From positions 1-64,000 of the forward strand of contig VGMF01000002.1 in assembly GCA_016866475.1 (NCBI GenBank): 64,000 bases of DNA. Reading direction: 5' to 3'. The position numbers and the translations under genes are program-made. Under the pieces are notes generated by a model, which was not told the origin of the DNA, did no database searches, and worked only from the letters and a program-made list of their open reading frames with translations. Below, piece by piece: positions 61,718 through 64,000 of this stretch (positions within the stretch are counted from its first letter, which is position 1; each line of letters opens with the position of its first letter). This DNA comes from Chlamydiota bacterium. Its GTDB lineage: Bacteria > Chlamydiota > Chlamydiia > Chlamydiales > RGXB01.

Positions 61718-62504
61718 GAGATTTTCCTAAAAAATAGAGAAGAATCGCCCCCGCTTGGGAAACATTCAAGGATTCTGTTGGTGGAAGCATAGGTATTTTA
61801 ACATTCTTCACTAATTTCTTTATTTTTTCTTGGAGCCCTTGACCCTCATGCCCCAAGATGAGTCCAAACGGCTCTTTTAAAAAAAACCGTTCTATCGGCT
61901 CCCCATCCATATCGGCTCCAACAAGGGTCAGATTTAAATCCAAAAGATCTTCAAGCGAACCCTTTCTTAGGGGGATTCTAAAAACCGCACCCATCGAGGC
62001 ACGTATCACCTTTTCATTGAAAGGATCTACACAAGAATCAAGAAAAAAAGCAAGGTCGAACCCAAAAGCTTCCATGGAACGCAAGAGGGTGCCTACATTT
62101 CCCGGATCTTGCAGCCGATCAAAAATGAGAGCTCTGCTCCCTTTTGCCAAGCTAAGAGGGGGAATAGGAAGAAGTGCTATCCACCGATCGTGGGAGGAAA
62201 CTCCCACTATTTTTTGAAAAATTTCTTTTGATATGAAAAACGTTTCTTTTGCCGGAAGATTTTGGTATGGATCAGTAGAAAACAAGACCTCAATAGGGTG
62301 CGTTTGGGACAGTTCCAGTAGGAGATGGTCTCCAAAAACAAGGCATAGCCCCTCTGATTGACGAAAAGATTTGTCGGTTCGAATCCTAAGAGCTTTTTGA
62401 ATAATCGGGTTTTTTAGGCTTTTAAGGTGCATCATGGGTGTAGAACATGATACAGATTCAAGAATTAGGATGAAAGGCTCGCTTGCTATACGGGTGTTCA
62501 TCAC
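61707..62504 (-). CDS. SpoU/TrmH-family RNA 2'-O-methyltransferase
   Basis: Methylates ribose 2'-OH in tRNA or rRNA. The SPOUT domain shows RALIFDRLQDPGNVGTLLRSMEAFG, GLILGHEGQGL and the terminal knot MLPPTESLNVSQAGAILLY. An N-terminal substrate-binding part precedes it. The start is uncertain: the open frame begins at 62504, with GGAGG just upstream, but MMHLKSLKNPIIQKAL at 62435 looks like the usual N-terminus. The long form would overlap rsbU by up to 71 bases. Confidence 0.88.
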   Translation of the reverse strand: MMNTRIASEPFILILESVSCSTPMMHLKSLKNPIIQKALRIRTDKSFRQSEGLCLVFGDHLLLELSQTHPIEVLFSTDPYQNLPAKETFFISKEIFQKIVGVSSHDRWIALLPIPPLSLAKGSRALIFDRLQDPGNVGTLLRSMEAFGFDLAFFLDSCVDPFNEKVIRASMGAVFRIPLRKGSLEDLLDLNLTLVGADMDGEPIERFFLKEPFGLILGHEGQGLQEKIKKLVKNVKIPMLPPTESLNVSQAGAILLYFLGKSRGL

Positions 62505-64000
62505 CTCCTGCGCCTTTCTGGTAATCCCTCTGATTTTTTATACCGCTTTTACCTATAAAAGGGAATATGACCGGGCCTTAACCCAGGTATACGATTCTTT
62601 GAATATCTCGTTAGGGGATCAAGTTAAATTCCTAACGGAAATTACTGATCTGCAGGTCCATTATCTGGATGCCCTTTACGAAATCGTTGTAAATAAGCCT
62701 GTTGATAATCTGAATCTTACTCTAACCCAATTTGTGTCCGATGAGATGATTTCTACGATTATATATCTTAAAACCGATCCGACCGGGGTGATCTGTTTCG
62801 CATCTAGCCTCCCTGAGATTGTAGGCAAGAATTTTTCTGGAGAAATCGACCTAAAAAAAATCGATGCACTTAACAGAAAGTCTTTTATCGCCCGAAATCC
62901 AGACGGGAACTATGCTTTGTACCTCATACGTCTAATAAAAGACCCAAAATCGAACGCGATTACGGGGGCTATTGCCTTGGCCACCTCGATGCAGCTCCTT
63001 TTAGATGTAATCACCGGTTTTAAGACAATTCAATACCTTGATACCTCGATCCTTTCTGCCAGCGGGGATGTTCTGGCCACAACGCACAGCAACTGGATGC
63101 AAAAAACCCTTTTGATCCAACACGCCGATGATTTTGAACTCAAAAAAGCGATACCTCGTGTGTCTAACAACGATGTGATTTCGCTGAAACCGGACGATCT
63201 GGGCTATGAAGTCGATATCGGAGAGGAGACCCGTTTGGTAGTTCTCAAGTCTGTCACAGACCTCCCGATCATGATCGCATTGGATGTGCCCAAGAAAATT
63301 TTTCTCAATCAGTTAAAAAGTTATTTTGCTACCGTAGGCTCGCTATTGCTGAGCATTCTCGTTTTAGGTGGCGGAGCCACCTATCTACTGACCTTGAGGA
63401 TCGCCCGTCCTATGACTGCCCTTTGTGAAGTCATGAAAATGGGCCAAGAGGGGCATCTTGAAACGCGGTTTGATTTTGATAAATGGGGGTTCGAGGTCAA
63501 CTACGTCGGGTACCTCTACAATTGCTTGATGGATAAAATCGAGTCGATGATTCAAGAAATTCGAACGGAGAGGACCGAAAAAGAGCGTTATGCTACCCAG
63601 ATGGTTTTAGCATTAGAGATCCAGAAATCGCTCTTACCGACCCAAATAAAGCTCCCGAATATCAAAATTGCGTCCTCTTATTTTCCTGCAATCGATGTTG
63701 CCGGTGATATTTTTGATTGTTTTGAAATCTCTGAGGGCAAAATCTTATTGATGTGTTGTGATGTCGCGGGCAAGGGAATTCAGGCTTGTCTTTATTCGTT
63801 GAGCTTCAGGGGATTTTTACGCAGCGTTTCCGTTTTTGAAAAAAAGCTCGATAGGATAGTCGATCAGGTTAATGATCTCTATTTGAAAGATACTGAGGAA
63901 AATTCCATGTTTGTAACGGCTTGGATAGGCATCTTGGATACGGTTACAAGAACTTTGGAATATGTATCTTGCGGACACCCACCGGCGCTTTTGAGGCGTC
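62470..64000 (+). CDS. rsbU: RsbU-type PP2C phosphatase, cut by the window end
   Basis: Membrane-bound Ser/Thr phosphatase of the partner-switching sigma-regulation pathway; partial. The frame is open from 62434; I choose ATG 62470 (MKGSLAIRVFIT). Two membrane segments (about 5-27 and 280-302) flank a periplasmic sensor domain of about 250 residues, then a HAMP-like linker and a PP2C domain with FPAIDVAGDIFDCF and CCDVAGKGIQACLYS metal-binding Asp residues, up to CGHPPALLR at the edge. The periplasmic sensor suggests signalling from outside the cytosol. Divergent from the methyltransferase gene with no spacer. Confidence 0.9.
   Translation, partial: MKGSLAIRVFITSCAFLVIPLIFYTAFTYKREYDRALTQVYDSLNISLGDQVKFLTEITDLQVHYLDALYEIVVNKPVDNLNLTLTQFVSDEMISTIIYLKTDPTGVICFASSLPEIVGKNFSGEIDLKKIDALNRKSFIARNPDGNYALYLIRLIKDPKSNAITGAIALATSMQLLLDVITGFKTIQYLDTSILSASGDVLATTHSNWMQKTLLIQHADDFELKKAIPRVSNNDVISLKPDDLGYEVDIGEETRLVVLKSVTDLPIMIALDVPKKIFLNQLKSYFATVGSLLLSILVLGGGATYLLTLRIARPMTALCEVMKMGQEGHLETRFDFDKWGFEVNYVGYLYNCLMDKIESMIQEIRTERTEKERYATQMVLALEIQKSLLPTQIKLPNIKIASSYFPAIDVAGDIFDCFEISEGKILLMCCDVAGKGIQACLYSLSFRGFLRSVSVFEKKLDRIVDQVNDLYLKDTEENSMFVTAWIGILDTVTRTLEYVSCGHPPALLRR

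Noticed and set aside
1-64000. Insertion sequences, integrases or prophage genes
   Set aside because: No transposase, integrase, terminal inverted repeats or phage structural gene could be seen anywhere in the window.

Overview
The window reads as a chromosome segment of a member of the Chlamydiales, most likely one of the amoeba- or arthropod-associated ('environmental') families rather than Chlamydia itself. The reasons are Chlamydia-type gene neighbourhoods (thrS-parA-pGP6-like; a glmU-like acyltransferase followed by ispA; an actin-like/membrane/MORN-lipoprotein trio followed by ygfA; eno near rsbU), chlamydial protein architectures (TopA with a C-terminal SWIB domain, GreA with a very long N-terminal extension, double-length ThyX), and nine MOMP-like outer-membrane proteins. 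Expanded MOMP-like families are known from Simkania and Waddlia, so a Simkania-like organism is my best guess; this is inference. I see no transposase, integrase, phage gene, rRNA or CRISPR array.

Layout. 0.1-1.3 kb: a divergent MOMP-like gene. 1.4-5.4 kb: thrS, parA, a pGP6-D-like gene and an unknown gene. 5.4-7.4 kb (minus): ung, an Rsm22-type methyltransferase and a small acidic protein. 7.4-8.1 kb: a small conserved-looking gene, tRNA-Pro(GGG) and a non-coding stretch with DnaA-box-like 9-mers that could be oriC. 8.1-11.5 kb: LbH acyltransferase, ispA, recA, glucokinase. 11.6-25.8 kb: eight tandem MOMP-like genes, each well separated, most with its own terminator and several with a shared leader motif; three glycosyltransferase-like genes with N-terminal hydrophobic segments interrupt the array at 18.4-21.6 kb. 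25.9-42.2 kb: housekeeping and envelope genes (dus, yggT, the CT646-648-like trio, ygfA, an oligopeptide-binding lipoprotein, NlpC/P60, a NYN-domain protein, rdgB, greA, thyX, tyrP, uvrB). 42.2-52.3 kb: the most unusual part, ten genes of glycan metabolism (a GT-B-like protein, a GT4, two GH130-like propellers, two GT31-like, a GT34-like, a UDP-glucose 6-dehydrogenase and two unknowns), nearly all starting with a Sec-like signal or membrane segment. 52.3-64 kb: uvrD, the muramidase NamZ, topA, tRNA-Arg(ACG), an MBL hydrolase, ahpC, eno, rsgA, a SpoU-type methyltransferase and the start of rsbU.

How it may fit together. The MOMP-like array supplies alternative porins whose conserved N-terminal cysteines suit a disulfide-linked chlamydial envelope. 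The glycan cluster looks like a pathway to synthesise or remodel a polysaccharide or glycoprotein, with even the UDP-glucuronate-forming enzyme apparently exported. Nucleotide sugars are normally absent from the periplasm, so either the products go further out (inclusion lumen or host secretory pathway) or the hydrophobic N-termini anchor cytosolic enzymes to the inner membrane. That cluster is my main candidate for an undescribed system.
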